Positions 27,701-32,576 of a stretch of 64,000 nucleotides of DNA are shown here, one piece after another. Below the pieces are notes generated by a model, which saw nothing but the letters and a program-made list of their open reading frames with translations, was not told the DNA's origin and did not search any database. The position numbers were made by a program, and so were the translations under genes. Where the stretch lies: NCBI GenBank assembly GCA_922989275.2, contig OV277870.1, positions 47,674,356 to 47,738,355 of the forward strand, given 5' to 3'. Source of the stretch: Gari tellinella (taxonomy: Eukaryota; Mollusca; Bivalvia; Cardiida; Psammobiidae). Positions within the stretch are counted from its first letter, which is position 1; each line of letters opens with the position of its first letter.

Positions 27701-30700
27701 TCGCTATATAAACAGCCAATATTGGAGAATTTGTCACAGTACTTGGTGAAGAAATGTTTAGAGAGGTAAGTGGAGTATGGAACTGTTAGTATAGTAAGAA
27801 AAACAGTATTTAGGAAATCAACTGAATTTTTACGGCTTTTAAGCAAAAGAAATGACAGAAAAATATTGGCAAATTTACCATGAATCGCTAGTCTGTTCCT
27901 TTCAGGGTACACATTATTTGTGTTAACAACCTCTAATATGCGATTCAGCGCAATTCATGGTAACTTTGCCAATCCTTTTCTGTCGTTTATTTCGCTTAAA
28001 GGCCGAAAAAATTCAGTTAATTTCTAATGCCGTACTTTGGGAATAATTGGTGTCGTGATAATTTGGCCATTTTGTGCTAAAAAAATCGTTTTTTATTTTG
28101 GTTCGTTTAGTTTTGGCCATTCTGAGATCCAAGGGGCGAAAATTAAACGCCCATATATTTAAGGAATAATTCGAATATTTATTGTATTCATGGAGGTATG
28201 AAAAAAAAAACCTGGTCACACTGTATGAAACCGCGAAGCGGTTTCATACAAAAGTGTGACCAGGGTTTTTTTTCATACCTCCATGAATACAATAAATATT
28301 CCGAATTATTCCTTATAATTTAATATCACTTCTGAATTTAAGAAAGTAGTTAAATAGAGAATCTGACGCGAATGTTCTTTTTTAACGCTTTTAAAACGTA
28401 GGTTGTAGTCCCTCCGCCATATATATTTTCCGCCAAAACGCGACGTTGTTATGTAGTTACGCCGACGTCATTTGGCATCCTGCTTCATGCAGCGCTTGTG
28501 AAGAGCAGTTGGACTAAGGGAAAGTAGTCCTGACAAGGCGTGGCCTGAATTTTATTTTTTTCATGGAGTTATGAAACAAAAATTACAGCCAATTACAGCT
28601 AACCAAATGTAATGAAAACAAAGAATATTAAATCATGTATCAATGGCCTGTTTCATGAAACATCGTAAACCTATTGTACAATTACGCACCATGGTCTGAT
28701 TAACGATAGTGTTGGTGTAACCCATTTAGATATATGTATATAAGATCGTAAACCACCTATCGTACCGTATCGTATTTATACGATCGTAAATGTTGATGAA
28801 ACGGGCCCCAAATCGTAACTGAAATACCTTGTTGATAAAATGGCTTCGAAAGCAGAACGGATGCTAAACGGAATGACTTAAATACGCTTTGTCGGAAAAT
28901 GCCAGTAAACAATTTGTATGTTTCTGCATTCTCTTCTCAGAAAAAAATACTCACCGTAGAATGAATTTTAAGGCTATTTTACATCTGGTAAAAATCCTCG
29001 AGTTCAAAAATTGAAAATTAATACAACTCCAACTTAGTTAGAAATTTGTATCGATGCGTAAGGCGAATAATAAGGTCACGTTAGACTGGTTTACAGTATA
29101 TCATGTTGACTGTATCAAATTTAATACCGGTAGCTAAAAAATAAGAACACAGTCTATGGTAAATAGTGAACGTTTCCTGTTTAATTTTGTGTTCGAGAAT
29201 GTTTGTTTTTCAAGGAATTAACGCTTGAGTAAATTATAGTTTTGGATATATGCTTACACAAACGACTTGGATAAAAGTAAATAAAGGTAAACAATAGTGT
29301 GTTTCCATATCATTCATGGTTTACTTAGCACAAATTACAGGTTAACGGACTGAGGTGTGAATCTTCAGGCCTATGTTTGAGTCAAGTTATATGTCGCCGG
29401 CGATAATTGACATCTTTGTTGGTCAATAATAAGGATATTTTGGGGTGTTGAATTTTAGCCATTCGTAACAGGTGGCCAAATAGGCCAATCATTCCCAAAG
29501 TACGGTTTTTACATTATATTTGCTGTAATTTCTAATATTAAATGAACATTTTATTTAGTATGCATGTATGTTTAATCCATATTAGAGGTTAACACGAATA
29601 TTGTGTACCCTGAAAGGAACAGCTATAACTGCAATACTGAAGCAATGCAACAAAAGGATTTGTGGGAGCAGATCCATAAGCCCCGCCTCCTCTCCGAAAA
29701 GTATCCACAAGGCCTGCCCCCTAAAGAAATTGCGTCTATACGAATTAAACTTCATTTATATCAATGGAATTGAATGGGGTGAATACATGTACAGTATAAC
29801 CTCTGTCGATCGACACCTCTCTTGACCGGAAACCTCTGTTATCCGACCCTGCTGTTTGGTCCCGGCAATTTCCCTATATATTTTATGTAACCTAACTCTC
29901 TCTTGATCGGATCCTCTGTTAACCGTTATCCGACATACCTTGACGGACCAAAAAAGGCAAATTAGAGGTTTTTCACACCCCGTTATCCGACGGTATGCTG
30001 ACCTTTGATCATTGACCGACTATACACGCGCAGGTGATAATGACACATATTGCTTTGATGACCGTATAAGACAAAATGTATTGTTTAAACAATGAGTGAA
30101 TAATGTGAGGGTTAATAAGATAACTTCAGCCAACACGTGCAAGCAACCCATTCAGGGTCACAGTGCCGAAAAGACCAACTCATCCATCCTTTCCAATCAT
30201 AGCTAACCATTTTTCGTGTTCAAATTGGACAGGTATCTGCCAATCGTCCTCACCGTCAAGTTGTCAACATTAGAAGTACGAAATATCTATGTAATGCGCC
30301 CTGCGCATAGGTCGAGTCTAAAGAAATTATCGCAGGCGTAAAAATCTATGCTCAAGTTATATTAAGAGAAAATAAAAACATTCCCGCTTTTTGAAGTTTT
30401 TGTTAATTTCCCGCTAGTACGACATAACGAGAGAATACCGTACTTGTACATAAAATATAAATACGAATGTGCCGACTATACACGTTTATGCCTAATGTAG
30501 AAAGAACAATGGAAAAACCGTGTAGAACCGGAGCCGGGGACTCCTATTTTAAACTGGAAAAACCTGACAAGGATATGCTGCAGTCATGCAAGCATATTTA
30601 ATAAGTCAATCGGCATCGAGAAATTCGCCTCGCAGCGACAATCTTTGGGTGTGTAAACTTGTGAACTTGGGCCTAATTCCGTTAACCGACAACCTCTCTT

Positions 30701-30933
30701 AACCGACTTACAAACATGGAACCATGGGGTGTCGGATAACGGAGGTTATACTGTATTAGGAAAATGTGTGATCACAGTGATGTTATTTGGTCAATTTGTA
30801 TAATTTCAGATTGGATGGTCAAGATGAAGCTTCTAGAGACCTTGAACAAATCAAACATGTTTTAACGGCAGTTCCTGGCACAGGAACTTTCGAGCTTGAA
30901 AACGTGCTTCAGTCGACCTACTTCTTTAGTTGA
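3615..30933 (+). CDS. POLRMT: Mitochondrial RNA polymerase (3' part, 20 exons)
   Basis: Single-subunit DNA-dependent RNA polymerase that transcribes mitochondrial DNA and makes replication primers in the matrix. Twenty exons with GT/AG borders join without frame break into 746 codons plus TGA. Landmarks, numbered from the first codon seen: [23 protein letters not shown] near 316-324 (palm); [18 protein letters not shown] with motif A catalytic Asp 439 (GAT 17614-17616); [10 protein letters not shown] near 511-520 (motif B Lys and Tyr); [37 protein letters not shown] with motif C catalytic Asp 663 (GAC 26391-26393); C-terminal STYFFS. All catalytic residues known for T7-like polymerases are present. 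Animal POLRMT is about 1200 residues, so the mitochondrial presequence, PPR-like domain and first exons lie before the window. Introns are filled with MITEs; no exon is interrupted. Identity is firm; exon borders are inferred from phase and splice consensus. Confidence 0.97.
3851..4076. mobile_element. Family A copy
   Basis: TCAACCCATTACAACATG..AAGGGGTAATGGGTTAA with full module 2 hairpin. Confidence 0.85.
4188..4393. mobile_element. MITE Q, CACGTGGAACTATAGTC ends
   Basis: Inverted ends CACGTGGAACTATAGTC and GAACTATAGTCCACGTG. Several internal ACTATAG repeats. Single copy in the window. Confidence 0.75.
4461..4711 (+). mobile_element. MITE family B (TTAA, hairpin module 1)
   Basis: Family type description: about 250 bp, left TTAACYCTTTGAACCCTAGT, right CAGGGAGGAAAGRGTTAA, central hairpin CAAACAGT-GA(A)GACCCTGATCAGAGGGCTCC and its inverse. 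The stem shares CAAACAG..GATCAGA with families C, D, K and L. Confidence 0.87.
4975..5091 (+). CDS. POLRMT: POLRMT exon
   Basis: 39 codons, phase 0/0, acceptor attcag, donor gtaagt. Begins [18 protein letters not shown] and ends LKFREGNSI. Confidence 0.83.
5102..5340. mobile_element. Family A copy, right end decayed
   Basis: TTAACCCATTACTCCATACC start, complete hairpin 5150-5222, decayed right end. Confidence 0.8.
5473..5852. mobile_element. MITE family K, diverged
   Basis: TACAGTG.CTCCTCCCTACA left end, module 1 hairpin GAATCCAGATCAGACGCCGC near 5688-5740, decayed right end. Confidence 0.7.
6026..6167. mobile_element. MITE family N (TTAA)
   Basis: 142 bp, TTAAACTCATTAACTCATAG..AGTATGGCTTAATCTGTTAA. 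The better copy is inverted at 37332. Contains GTGTCAAAATGAGTCAGTAT; no long hairpin. Confidence 0.7.
6254..6295 (+). CDS. POLRMT: POLRMT micro-exon
   Basis: Only 14 codons ([14 protein letters not shown]), phase 0/0, acceptor cttccag, donor gtaggt. It joins in frame to [12 protein letters not shown] of the next exon; the Trp-rich stretch followed by a VG.VLLEV helix fits the start of the POLRMT core. Confidence 0.8.
6342..6536. mobile_element. MITE family H (TA, pogo-like ends)
   Basis: Ends (C)AGTCGAACTTCGATATCTC..GATATCGAAGTTCGACTG between TA dinucleotides. Long central hairpin CATATTTCAAAGTTAAAACG with apex TGGCTTAGCCA. These ends resemble pogo/Tigger-type Tc1/mariner elements. Confidence 0.85.
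6638..6904. mobile_element. MITE family M carrying a family A core
   Basis: CAGGGCTGCCACAAG..GGAGAAATGGCAGCCCTG. Flanks TTGTTA and CTGTTA (5 of 6 identical). Inside is a partial family A (6718-6858) with module 2. Confidence 0.75.
7158..7234 (+). CDS. POLRMT: POLRMT exon
   Basis: Phase 0 in, 2 out. Encodes [20 protein letters not shown] and HPEEL. Acceptor acggcag, donor gtaagt. Confidence 0.88.
7432..7580. mobile_element. Foldback family G
   Basis: GGGTCCAAGGTTATAAAGC..GCGTTATAACCTTGGACC with centre TTTGAGCCTAGGCTCAAA. Confidence 0.85.
7641..8017. mobile_element. MITE family K (TA, hairpin module 1)
   Basis: TACAGTGCTCCCTCTCTACA..TTGTAGAGAGGGAGCACTGT. Central stem CAAACAGCTTGAATCCAAAT..CTGATCTGGATTCAAGCTG is module 1. 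Confidence 0.85.
8119..8330 (+). mobile_element. MITE family C (TTAA, hairpin module 1)
   Basis: Family type description: about 215 bp, TTAACCCTTWGCCTGC..(GATA)AGGGTTAA. Stem CAAACAG.TTGGATCC.GAT(C/G)AGACGCCG; after the stem GACACTC and repeated GCAGACGA motifs. Confidence 0.87.
8446..8696 (-). mobile_element. Family B copy, inverted
   Basis: TTAACTCTTTCCTCCC..ACTAGGGTTCAAAGGGTTAA, intact hairpin 8551-8620. Its right TTAA is shared with the following family A. Confidence 0.88.
8693..8855. mobile_element. Family A, truncated half
   Basis: TTAACCCATTACTACAACAC to AAAGCAGGCAGAAAGTAAAG; the rest is lost just after the first stem arm. Confidence 0.75.
8906..8972 (+). CDS. POLRMT: POLRMT exon
   Basis: Phase 2 in, 0 out; encodes [20 protein letters not shown] then EVM. 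Acceptor atttcag, donor gtaaga. Confidence 0.85.
8990..9222. mobile_element. Family A copy, hairpin apex deleted
   Basis: TTAACCCTTTACCCCATAAA..GGTGTAAAGGGTTAA. The stem runs GAAAGTAAAG directly into CATTCTGCTTTACTTTC, so one arm's CAGAATGC is lost. It starts 17 bp after the exon ending at 8972. Confidence 0.83.
9245..9800. mobile_element. Family A interrupted by family B
   Basis: Left 9245-9322 (TTAACACCATTACTC..CACTG), right 9574-9800 (..TTATGGGGTAAAGGTTTAA). B sits between them at TTAA sites. Confidence 0.83.
9323..9573 (+). mobile_element. Family B copy nested in A
   Basis: TTAACGCTTTGAACCCTAGT..GAGGAAAGAGTTAA; TTAA is duplicated at both edges and the A element resumes after it. Confidence 0.88.
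10030..10159 (+). CDS. POLRMT: POLRMT exon with [13 protein letters not shown]
   Basis: Phase 0 in, 1 out. Contains the conserved [11 protein letters not shown] segment and GGNFINT, diagnostic of mitochondrial RNA polymerases. Confidence 0.95.
10403..10930. repeat. 38-bp tandem array spanning a POLRMT 3' splice site
   Basis: Six full units start at 10687, 10725, 10763, 10801, 10839 and 10877 (gtagttgagatg + ttgttttgagtgtg + ctgtaatgtttt); a seventh start at 10915 runs into the exon. A diverged extra unit (10403-10440) is split from the array by the family B element. Units are almost identical, so the array is young. Confidence 0.95.
10437..10686 (+). mobile_element. Family B copy inside the 38-bp array
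   Basis: TTAACCCTTTGAACCCTAGT..GGAGGAAAGAGTTAA with intact hairpin 10514-10580. Left flank tttgagtgtgttgttatg matches the tandem unit at 16 of 18 positions, and the array resumes with gtagttgagatg. Confidence 0.9.
10919..11043 (+). CDS. POLRMT: POLRMT exon with multiplied 3' splice site
   Basis: Phase 1 in (G+TT gives Val), 0 out; [20 protein letters not shown] then [20 protein letters not shown]. The acceptor tgttttgtag and the first nine exon bases (TTGAGATGx) are the last member of a 38-bp tandem array, so near-identical acceptors lie 38, 76, 114, 152, 190 and 228 bp upstream. This is the only listed acceptor that continues into the POLRMT reading frame. Confidence 0.93.
11071..11264. mobile_element. 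MITE family E (6-bp TSD, hairpin module 3)
   Basis: Family type description: CAGGGCTCCAGATAAG..CTTATCTGGAGCTCTG, about 193 bp, inner AAACCCTATG.TGT-ACTACTCATTAGAATCGTCT and its inverse (module 3). Exact 6-bp duplication AAAGAT at 11065-11070 and 11265-11270. hAT-like ends. Confidence 0.9.
11330..11580. mobile_element. Family B remnant
   Basis: Pieces GTTCAAACAGTTGT, TACACTTGTAGTATGCAAACA and AGCCCTCTGATCAGGGTCT survive; ends lost. Confidence 0.6.
11623..11726 (+). CDS. POLRMT: POLRMT exon
   Basis: Phase 0 in, 2 out; begins [25 protein letters not shown] begins 15 bp after the exon end. Confidence 0.92.
11742..11964. mobile_element. MITE family O (TA)
   Basis: TACAGTGGTAAATACGCTAT..ATAGCGTATTTACCACTGTA, about 27 bp of perfect terminal repeat including TTCCTACCCA/TGGGTAGGAA. 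GC-richer interior with CGCGTTTAAACGCG. It begins 15 bp after the exon end at 11726. Confidence 0.9.
11981..12423. mobile_element. MITE family I (pogo-like) holding family D
   Basis: Family type description: TACAGTAAAACCTCTCTATT..AATAGAGAGGTTTTACTGTA. Stem resembling module 2: AAAGCAAGGTGACAGTAAAA and CTCC..GGAG apex, inverse CTGTCACC..TTTAAGC. This copy is split by D at 12149-12388. Confidence 0.88.
12149..12388. mobile_element. MITE family D (TA, hairpin module 1)
   Basis: Family type description: 240-250 bp, TACAGTGGAGAATCTGTTAT..ATAACAGATTCTCCACTGTA, then TTTCCCGTTTAAACGC on one side and AAACGCGTTTATTGGGAAAG on the other. Central stem AAACAGTTTGGAGCC.GATCA with GACGCCGGGT apex. TA duplicated; nested in family I. 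Confidence 0.92.
12443..12695. mobile_element. Family A copy
   Basis: TTAACGCTTTACTCTTAGCC..GGAGCTAAGGGTTAA; complete module 2 hairpin 12496-12556. Confidence 0.82.
12692..12951. mobile_element. Half of a TTAA element fused to a family E remnant
   Basis: TTAACCCCTTCACTGTAATG starts in the TTAA that closes the previous A; from about 12780 the DNA is family E (GGTATTTCAAAAA.TTAAAA..CTTATCTGGAGCCCTG). Confidence 0.65.
12975..13095 (+). CDS. POLRMT: POLRMT exon
   Basis: Phase 2 in, 0 out; [20 protein letters not shown] and [17 protein letters not shown], the helical segment before the palm. Confidence 0.92.
13532..13616 (+). CDS. POLRMT: POLRMT exon with DFRGR motif
   Basis: Phase 0 in, 1 out; [20 protein letters not shown]. 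The D-F-R-G-R-x-Y signature is present in nearly all T7-like RNA polymerases. Confidence 0.97.
13894..14137. mobile_element. Family A copy
   Basis: TTAACCCATTACCCCGTAAA..ATGCTATGGGTTAA with full hairpin. The long-inverted-repeat element begins 4 bp after its end. Confidence 0.87.
14141..15204. mobile_element. 1.06-kb element with about 400-bp inverted repeats
   Basis: Ends CACAGGTACTTGACACATAC and its inverse; arms pair from 14141-14549 to 14814-15204, including a C-tract at 14177-14206 facing a G-tract in the right arm. Exact 8-bp duplication GTTAAATG (14133-14140, 15205-15212). No ORF. Long arms plus an 8-bp duplication fit a MULE-, P- or hAT-type foldback element; which one cannot be settled here. 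Confidence 0.93.
15273..15341. mobile_element. Family H fragment
   Basis: AGTTTTAACTTTGAAATATG then GTTCAACTGTAGTGAGTTAG; one arm only. Confidence 0.55.
15408..15519 (+). CDS. POLRMT: POLRMT exon
   Basis: Phase 1 in, 2 out; [20 protein letters not shown] and [16 protein letters not shown], the strongly conserved WLKIH.VNL.G block. Confidence 0.97.
15537..15743. mobile_element. Family I copy, uninterrupted
   Basis: Decayed left end, stem GGTGACAGTCAATTAGAAAG / CTTTCTGTTTTACTGTCACC, right GTAATAGAGAGGTTTTATTG. It gives the empty-site version for the nested copies at 11981 and 57837. Confidence 0.8.
16035..16113 (+). CDS. POLRMT: POLRMT exon
   Basis: Phase 2 in, 0 out; [20 protein letters not shown] then SADNPLS. 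Confidence 0.94.
16139..16354 (+). mobile_element. Family C copy
   Basis: TTAATCCTTAGCCTGCCACT..GGGCTTTGGGTTAA, near-perfect stem 16177-16243 (GGATCCGGATGAGACGCCGA). Confidence 0.9.
16351..16567 (+). mobile_element. TTAA element, C-like variant
   Basis: TTAATCCCTTCACTGCCATG..GGAACTGAAGGGGTTAA with a decaying module 1 stem at 16455-16525. It shares the TTAA at 16351-16354 with the previous element. Confidence 0.78.
16606..16859. mobile_element. Family A copy
   Basis: TTAACCCTTTCCCCCATAGA..CTATCAGGTAAAGGGTTAA; complete hairpin 16737-16809. Confidence 0.87.
17110..17457. mobile_element. Two partial family A copies
   Basis: 17118-17200 is one half (ACACCATAGCCTG..GACCACTTAAAAC); 17200-17457 is a second with a collapsed hairpin and right end TATGGAGTAAAGGG. 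Confidence 0.7.
17491..17736 (+). CDS. POLRMT: POLRMT exon with motif A
   Basis: 82 codons, phase 0/0, the largest exon. Carries [20 protein letters not shown] and [18 protein letters not shown]; Asp in QDGSCNG is the first metal-binding catalytic Asp. Ends at DVYSEVLEN before gtaagc; the frame stays open about 90 bp into the intron without similarity to the family. Confidence 0.98.
17960..18148. mobile_element. Family A partial copy
   Basis: AGAAGAAAATAGTTCCAATT..TATGGGGTAAAGGGTTAA; the hairpin apex and one arm are deleted. Confidence 0.75.
18149..19288 (+). other. POLRMT intron segment without recognised repeats
   Basis: AT-rich, no ORF of note. GGTCAGGTTGACCTGAGGTA near 18213 and a TGACAGTCAACTTGACCTCT inverse nearby form a weak inverted repeat. 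Nothing else seen. Confidence 0.5.
19289..19375 (+). CDS. POLRMT: POLRMT exon
   Basis: 29 codons, phase 0/0; [20 protein letters not shown] then ICQQYIERK, the linker between motifs A and B. Confidence 0.9.
19402..19594. mobile_element. Family E copy with exact TSD
   Basis: CAGATCTCCAGATAAG..CTTATCTGGAGCCCTG; AAGTTG duplicated at 19396-19401 and 19595-19600. Module 3 stem GAATCGTCTCTTCGAGACGA. Confidence 0.92.
19611..19850 (+). mobile_element. MITE family L (TTAA, hairpin module 1)
   Basis: TTAACTCTTTCAACACTAAG, GAACCAGTCTACTTGGAATT, stem GCAGACCCTGATCAGTTGGC with apex CTCCTATAGGAG. Related copies at 44975 and 62022 (best). Confidence 0.78.
19850..20060. mobile_element. Family A, both ends lost
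   Basis: ATAGCCTGTTTCAAGTCTTA, hairpin 19886-19958, CAGGGGAGGAATGAATTAAA; directly follows L, so the two elements have fused. Confidence 0.75.
20110..20295 (+). CDS. POLRMT: POLRMT exon with motif B
   Basis: 62 codons, phase 0/0. [20 protein letters not shown] carries the motif B Lys and Tyr that bind the nucleotide and select ribose; ends [15 protein letters not shown]. Confidence 0.97.
20590..20742. mobile_element. Family A right half
   Basis: CTGCTTTAAGCTACAATCTG to GGTGCATCTATGGAGCAAGG. Confidence 0.65.
20929..21077 (+). CDS. POLRMT: POLRMT exon
   Basis: Phase 0 in, 2 out; [20 protein letters not shown] followed by [14 protein letters not shown], a conserved substrate-site segment. Confidence 0.96.
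21199..21450. mobile_element. Family A copy
   Basis: AACCCATTACCACACAGCCT..TATGGAGTTATGGGTTA; hairpin 21250-21320 with GTGCCTTAAGGCAC apex. Confidence 0.82.
21497..21595 (+). CDS. POLRMT: POLRMT exon
   Basis: Phase 2/2; [20 protein letters not shown]. The A.NF.HS.D..H signature is family-wide. The next intron (21596-26362) is 4.8 kb and full of repeats. Confidence 0.96.
21605..22149. mobile_element. Family I copy with two-layer insertion
   Basis: Outer I arms (AGGTGTTTAAGACCACAGG.. and ..GTAATAGAGAGTTTTTACTG) enclose a palindromic collar: AAAGTGCCCTTATA at 21687-21700 versus GGGCACTTTTGACTA at 21963. Inside the collar sits family D. At least three events are stacked. Confidence 0.72.
21699..21947. 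mobile_element. Family D copy
   Basis: TACAGTGGAGAATCTGTTAT..TAACATTTTCTCCCCTGTA, full module 1 stem 21820-21885. Confidence 0.9.
22328..24551. repeat. Mollusc GGGGGCAT element with a 304-bp tandem core
   Basis: Starts ATGCCCCCAGAATCTACGAT (inverted with GATTCGGGGGCAT), ends GGGGGCATTTGTGTTTCACA. Between them about 5-6 units of 304 bp: TTGCACCAGTTGGCCCAGGG recurs at 22747, 23051, 23355 and, less exactly, about 23656 and 23953. Units are dense in TGACCTTGACCTTTGACC. Open frames in several units are unrelated to any coding pattern; 304 is not a multiple of 3. Confidence 0.88.
24552..25495. repeat. Second bivalve repeat, target of the solo LTR
   Basis: GATCATCACCAAACTTTCTG..ATAAAATGG before the LTR, then AGACCAATTTGGATAACCAG, CAAAATGGCGCTCCACTACA and CATCGGGGGCATTCGTGTAA after it: one interspersed repeat cut in two. 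Confidence 0.75.
24610..25314 (+). mobile_element. Solo LTR, 705 bp
   Basis: TGTAACGTAGTTACCC..ATGCTACA, with TG..CA ends. Flanked by ATGG on both sides (24606-24609, 25315-25318). TATA-like TTTATAAAG at 25028 and AATAAA near 25215 fit U3 and R/U5. No internal region, so the element was reduced by LTR recombination. Orientation from the TATA and AATAAA order. The retrotransposon family is unknown. Confidence 0.82.
25500..25644. mobile_element. C-like element, left part lost
   Basis: Stem GTATCCTTATCAGACGCC..GGCATCTGATCAGGATCC at 25553-25602; ends GAATGGGTTAA and shares TTAA with the next element. Confidence 0.7.
25641..25865 (-). mobile_element. Family B, diverged, inverted
   Basis: TTAAACCCTGAAACTCC.., stem remnants GACAAACAGTAAATACGAGG and CTCTGATATGGGTATTCACT, end GTATATGCATGACTAAAGG. 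Confidence 0.65.
26083..26323. mobile_element. MITE family F (hairpin module 3)
   Basis: Family type description: GGGCCCGTTTCATAAAAC..GTTTTATGAAACGGGCCC, inner CGACAAAAACGGTTGTA, central stem ATCCTGTCTTGTGA-GTC..TTTGGAATCGTCTT and its inverse. No clear target duplication. Lies 40 bp before the motif C exon. Confidence 0.87.
26363..26435 (+). CDS. POLRMT: POLRMT exon with motif C
   Basis: Phase 2 in, 0 out; [22 protein letters not shown] carries the second catalytic Asp. Confidence 0.97.
26653..26902. mobile_element. Family A copy
   Basis: TTAACCCTTTCCCCCATAGA..CTATCAGGTAAAGGGTTAA, hairpin 26782-26853. Confidence 0.87.
26903..27105. mobile_element. A-related element
   Basis: Module 2 stem TTAAAGCAGGCTGAAAGTAA with apex GTTCCTTTAGGAA; right side CAGGGTGAAAGGGTTA. 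Different flanks from typical A. Confidence 0.65.
27284..27476. mobile_element. Family E copy with exact TSD
   Basis: CAGAGCACCAGATAAG..CTTATCTGGAGCCCTG, AGGCTC duplicated at 27278-27283 and 27477-27482. Confidence 0.9.
27680..27765 (+). CDS. POLRMT: POLRMT exon
   Basis: Phase 0 in, 2 out; [20 protein letters not shown] then YLVKKCLER. Confidence 0.94.
28161..28313. repeat. 150-bp palindrome
   Basis: TTGTATTCATGGAGGTATGA..TCATACCTCCATGAATACAA, centre AAACCGCGAAGCGGTTT; sits inside the 1.8-kb foldback region. Confidence 0.85.
28643..28809. mobile_element. Family F without the module 3 stem
   Basis: GCCTGTTTCATGAAACATCG..GATGAAACGGGCCC; interior has ACGATCG and TATCGTACCG instead of the AATCGTCT hairpin. 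Confidence 0.65.
29792..30753. mobile_element. Pogo-like element P, 962 bp
   Basis: CAGTATAACCTCTGTCGATC..GATAACGGAGGTTATACTG between TA dinucleotides (29790, 30754). Internal repeats of CTCTTAACCGAC/TTATCCGAC near both ends. Ends match the pogo/Tigger style. No transposase ORF. Confidence 0.85.
30810..30933 (+). CDS. POLRMT: POLRMT last coding exon
   Basis: Phase 2 in; starts [20 protein letters not shown], ends [14 protein letters not shown] and TGA. The aromatic C-terminus is typical and packs at the active site in this family. Confidence 0.96.
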
Positions 30934-31186
30934 CATGGCAACACAGTCAGCTTAGGTCAACTCATTCATCATGCTGATTGCAGGCAAACAGAAAGTGCTT
31001 GAACTAGAGCATCCTGGGAACAAGGAGAGCGCTGCATTCTGGGAACAAAGATGGTACAGTCTGTGGTGTAGCCGTGGGGAATGGATCACGGACTGCCTGG
31101 TGTGAGAAAGGCTAGCACAGATAGAAGGTTGAGATACTGTATGGTATCCCTCTGCCTGCCAAACACACAATTTGGCTGGTTTTAAC

Positions 31187-31370
31187 AAACAGTATTGATC
31201 CAGATTAGATGCCACGTAACACGGTATCTGATCTGGATTCGAACTGTTTGTTCTCTTGATTTAAAGTTTTGTCAATAAAAAATGCATAAATTTAACATTG
31301 ACAAAACTTACAGACAATTCAAAACTTTGACATTTCAAAGAAGACAATATTATAGCAGGAGAAGGGTTAA
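31187..31370. mobile_element. C-like element in the POLRMT 3' flank
   Basis: Stem AACAGTATTGATCCAGATTA..GATCTGGATTCGAACTGTTT, right end AGGAGAAGGGTTAA. Confidence 0.7.
31274..31279 (+). promoter_or_regulatory. Candidate POLRMT polyadenylation signal
   Basis: AATAAA 341 bp after the stop codon. It lies inside a family C-like MITE (31187-31370), so if used, a transposon supplies the 3' end. Not proven from sequence alone. Confidence 0.3.
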
Positions 31371-31610
31371 CGCTTTCCCCCATAGAGGCGCATTTAATTT
31401 ATTCATCCACTGAAGAAAATAGTTCCATTTTTACCAGTCATGAAAATGAACCATAAGAAAAATTGTTTTAATCCTAGCAGATGATAGCTTAAAGCAGGCT
31501 GAAAGTAAAGCAGAATGCGCCTTAAGGCGCATTCTGCTTTACTTTCAACCTGCTTTAAGTAGGCACCTATTTTCAAAACTAGAAACAGGCTATGGGGTAA
31601 TAAGCTAAAA
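31367..31610. mobile_element. Family A copy
   Basis: TTAACGCTTTCCCCCATAGA..TATGGGGTAATAAG; near-perfect hairpin 31488-31560. Shares TTAA with the preceding element. Confidence 0.85.
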
Positions 31611-31617
31611 GCCATCA

Positions 31618-31886
31618 TACAGTGGAGCTTGTAGAAACGGGGGGTGGGGGGGGGGGGAGACATTATTCTTTCCCAACAAACGCATATATGCTAAAACTGA
31701 TTCCCATTGCAAGTAGATTGGAGCCAGATCAGACGCCGGGTAACCCTGCGTCTGATCAGGCTCTAAACTGTTCGCGGTTTGGATAAAATTAATTCCTCAG
31801 AAATTTCATAAAGTTGTCATCTTCTACATGTTCTTGCTTTGCACTTATTTTCATTTAGATGGAAAAATAATGTTTTCTCGACTGTA
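31618..31886. mobile_element. Family D, decayed
   Basis: TACAGTGGAGCTTGTAG..TTTTCTCGACTGTA, stem GGAGCCAGATCAGACGCCGG; a G-tract sits near the left end. Confidence 0.75.
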
Positions 31887-32320
31887 AATTCTTGCCATTA
31901 CGATTAGCGAAAGAAAGGAAAGATTAATTGGTATTAATATGAAAGGTAATAGGTGGAGGCATAGAGCAGAACAGAACTAAAGCAAGAGCTGTCCACCTTG
32001 TGAATTGTAAATTTCTAAACCAAATCATATTTTGGCTAGTCATTATATATAGACTTCCTTAAATTATAAATATGGACCTTACTACAGCAGATAGGTCAGG
32101 AGTATGTTCATATTATGAGGTTGTGGTGTGTTGGAGGTATGAAATGTCTTTCATTTTTGTCTATGCATTTCACGGCTGTTATTAATTGTTGCTGTTAACT
32201 TAAAACAATCTGATACAGATGACAGGTTTTAACATTAACAGTGTAAACAAATATGTAAATCCTTTGCAGAAGGTGTAGACATCTGTTCTAACTGTCATGT
32301 CTTGAAATATTGTTAGAATA

Positions 32321-32576
32321 TACAGTGCTCCCTCCCTACAATGGCTCCCTCCTTAGAACAACCCTTGTCTCAGTTCCCTAAACAGGACAGTTACGTCCCA
32401 CCTATTCACGGCTGCAATGTCGTCTGCTGTTTTTCTCAAAATAACAAAGTGGACATACTTAATGATGAGTGACAAACAGCTGTTTGCAATTGTAAGCCAA
32501 TTTCCCTCCCTATAACGACTCCTTCCGAACAACACACACATTTTTGTCTCCCATTGGGTAGAGAGGGAGCGCTGTA
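32321..32576. mobile_element. Family K, hairpin mostly lost
   Basis: TACAGTGCTCCCTCCCTACA..GTAGAGAGGGAGCGCTGTA; the centre keeps only GACAAACAGCTGTTTGCAA, so the distal part of the module 1 hairpin is missing. Confidence 0.8.

Larger units (their letters stand above)
27808..29622. repeat. Complex foldback region, 1.8 kb
   Basis: Three nested inverted pairs: 27808-27890 with 27947-28030 (GAATTTTTACGGCTTTTAAG); TGTTCCTTTCAGGGTACACA at 27893 with its inverse at 29600-29620; CCGTACTTTGGGAATAATTG at 28030 with CAATCATTCCCAAAGTACGG at 29487. Probably a large decayed foldback transposon. No ORF. Confidence 0.7.
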
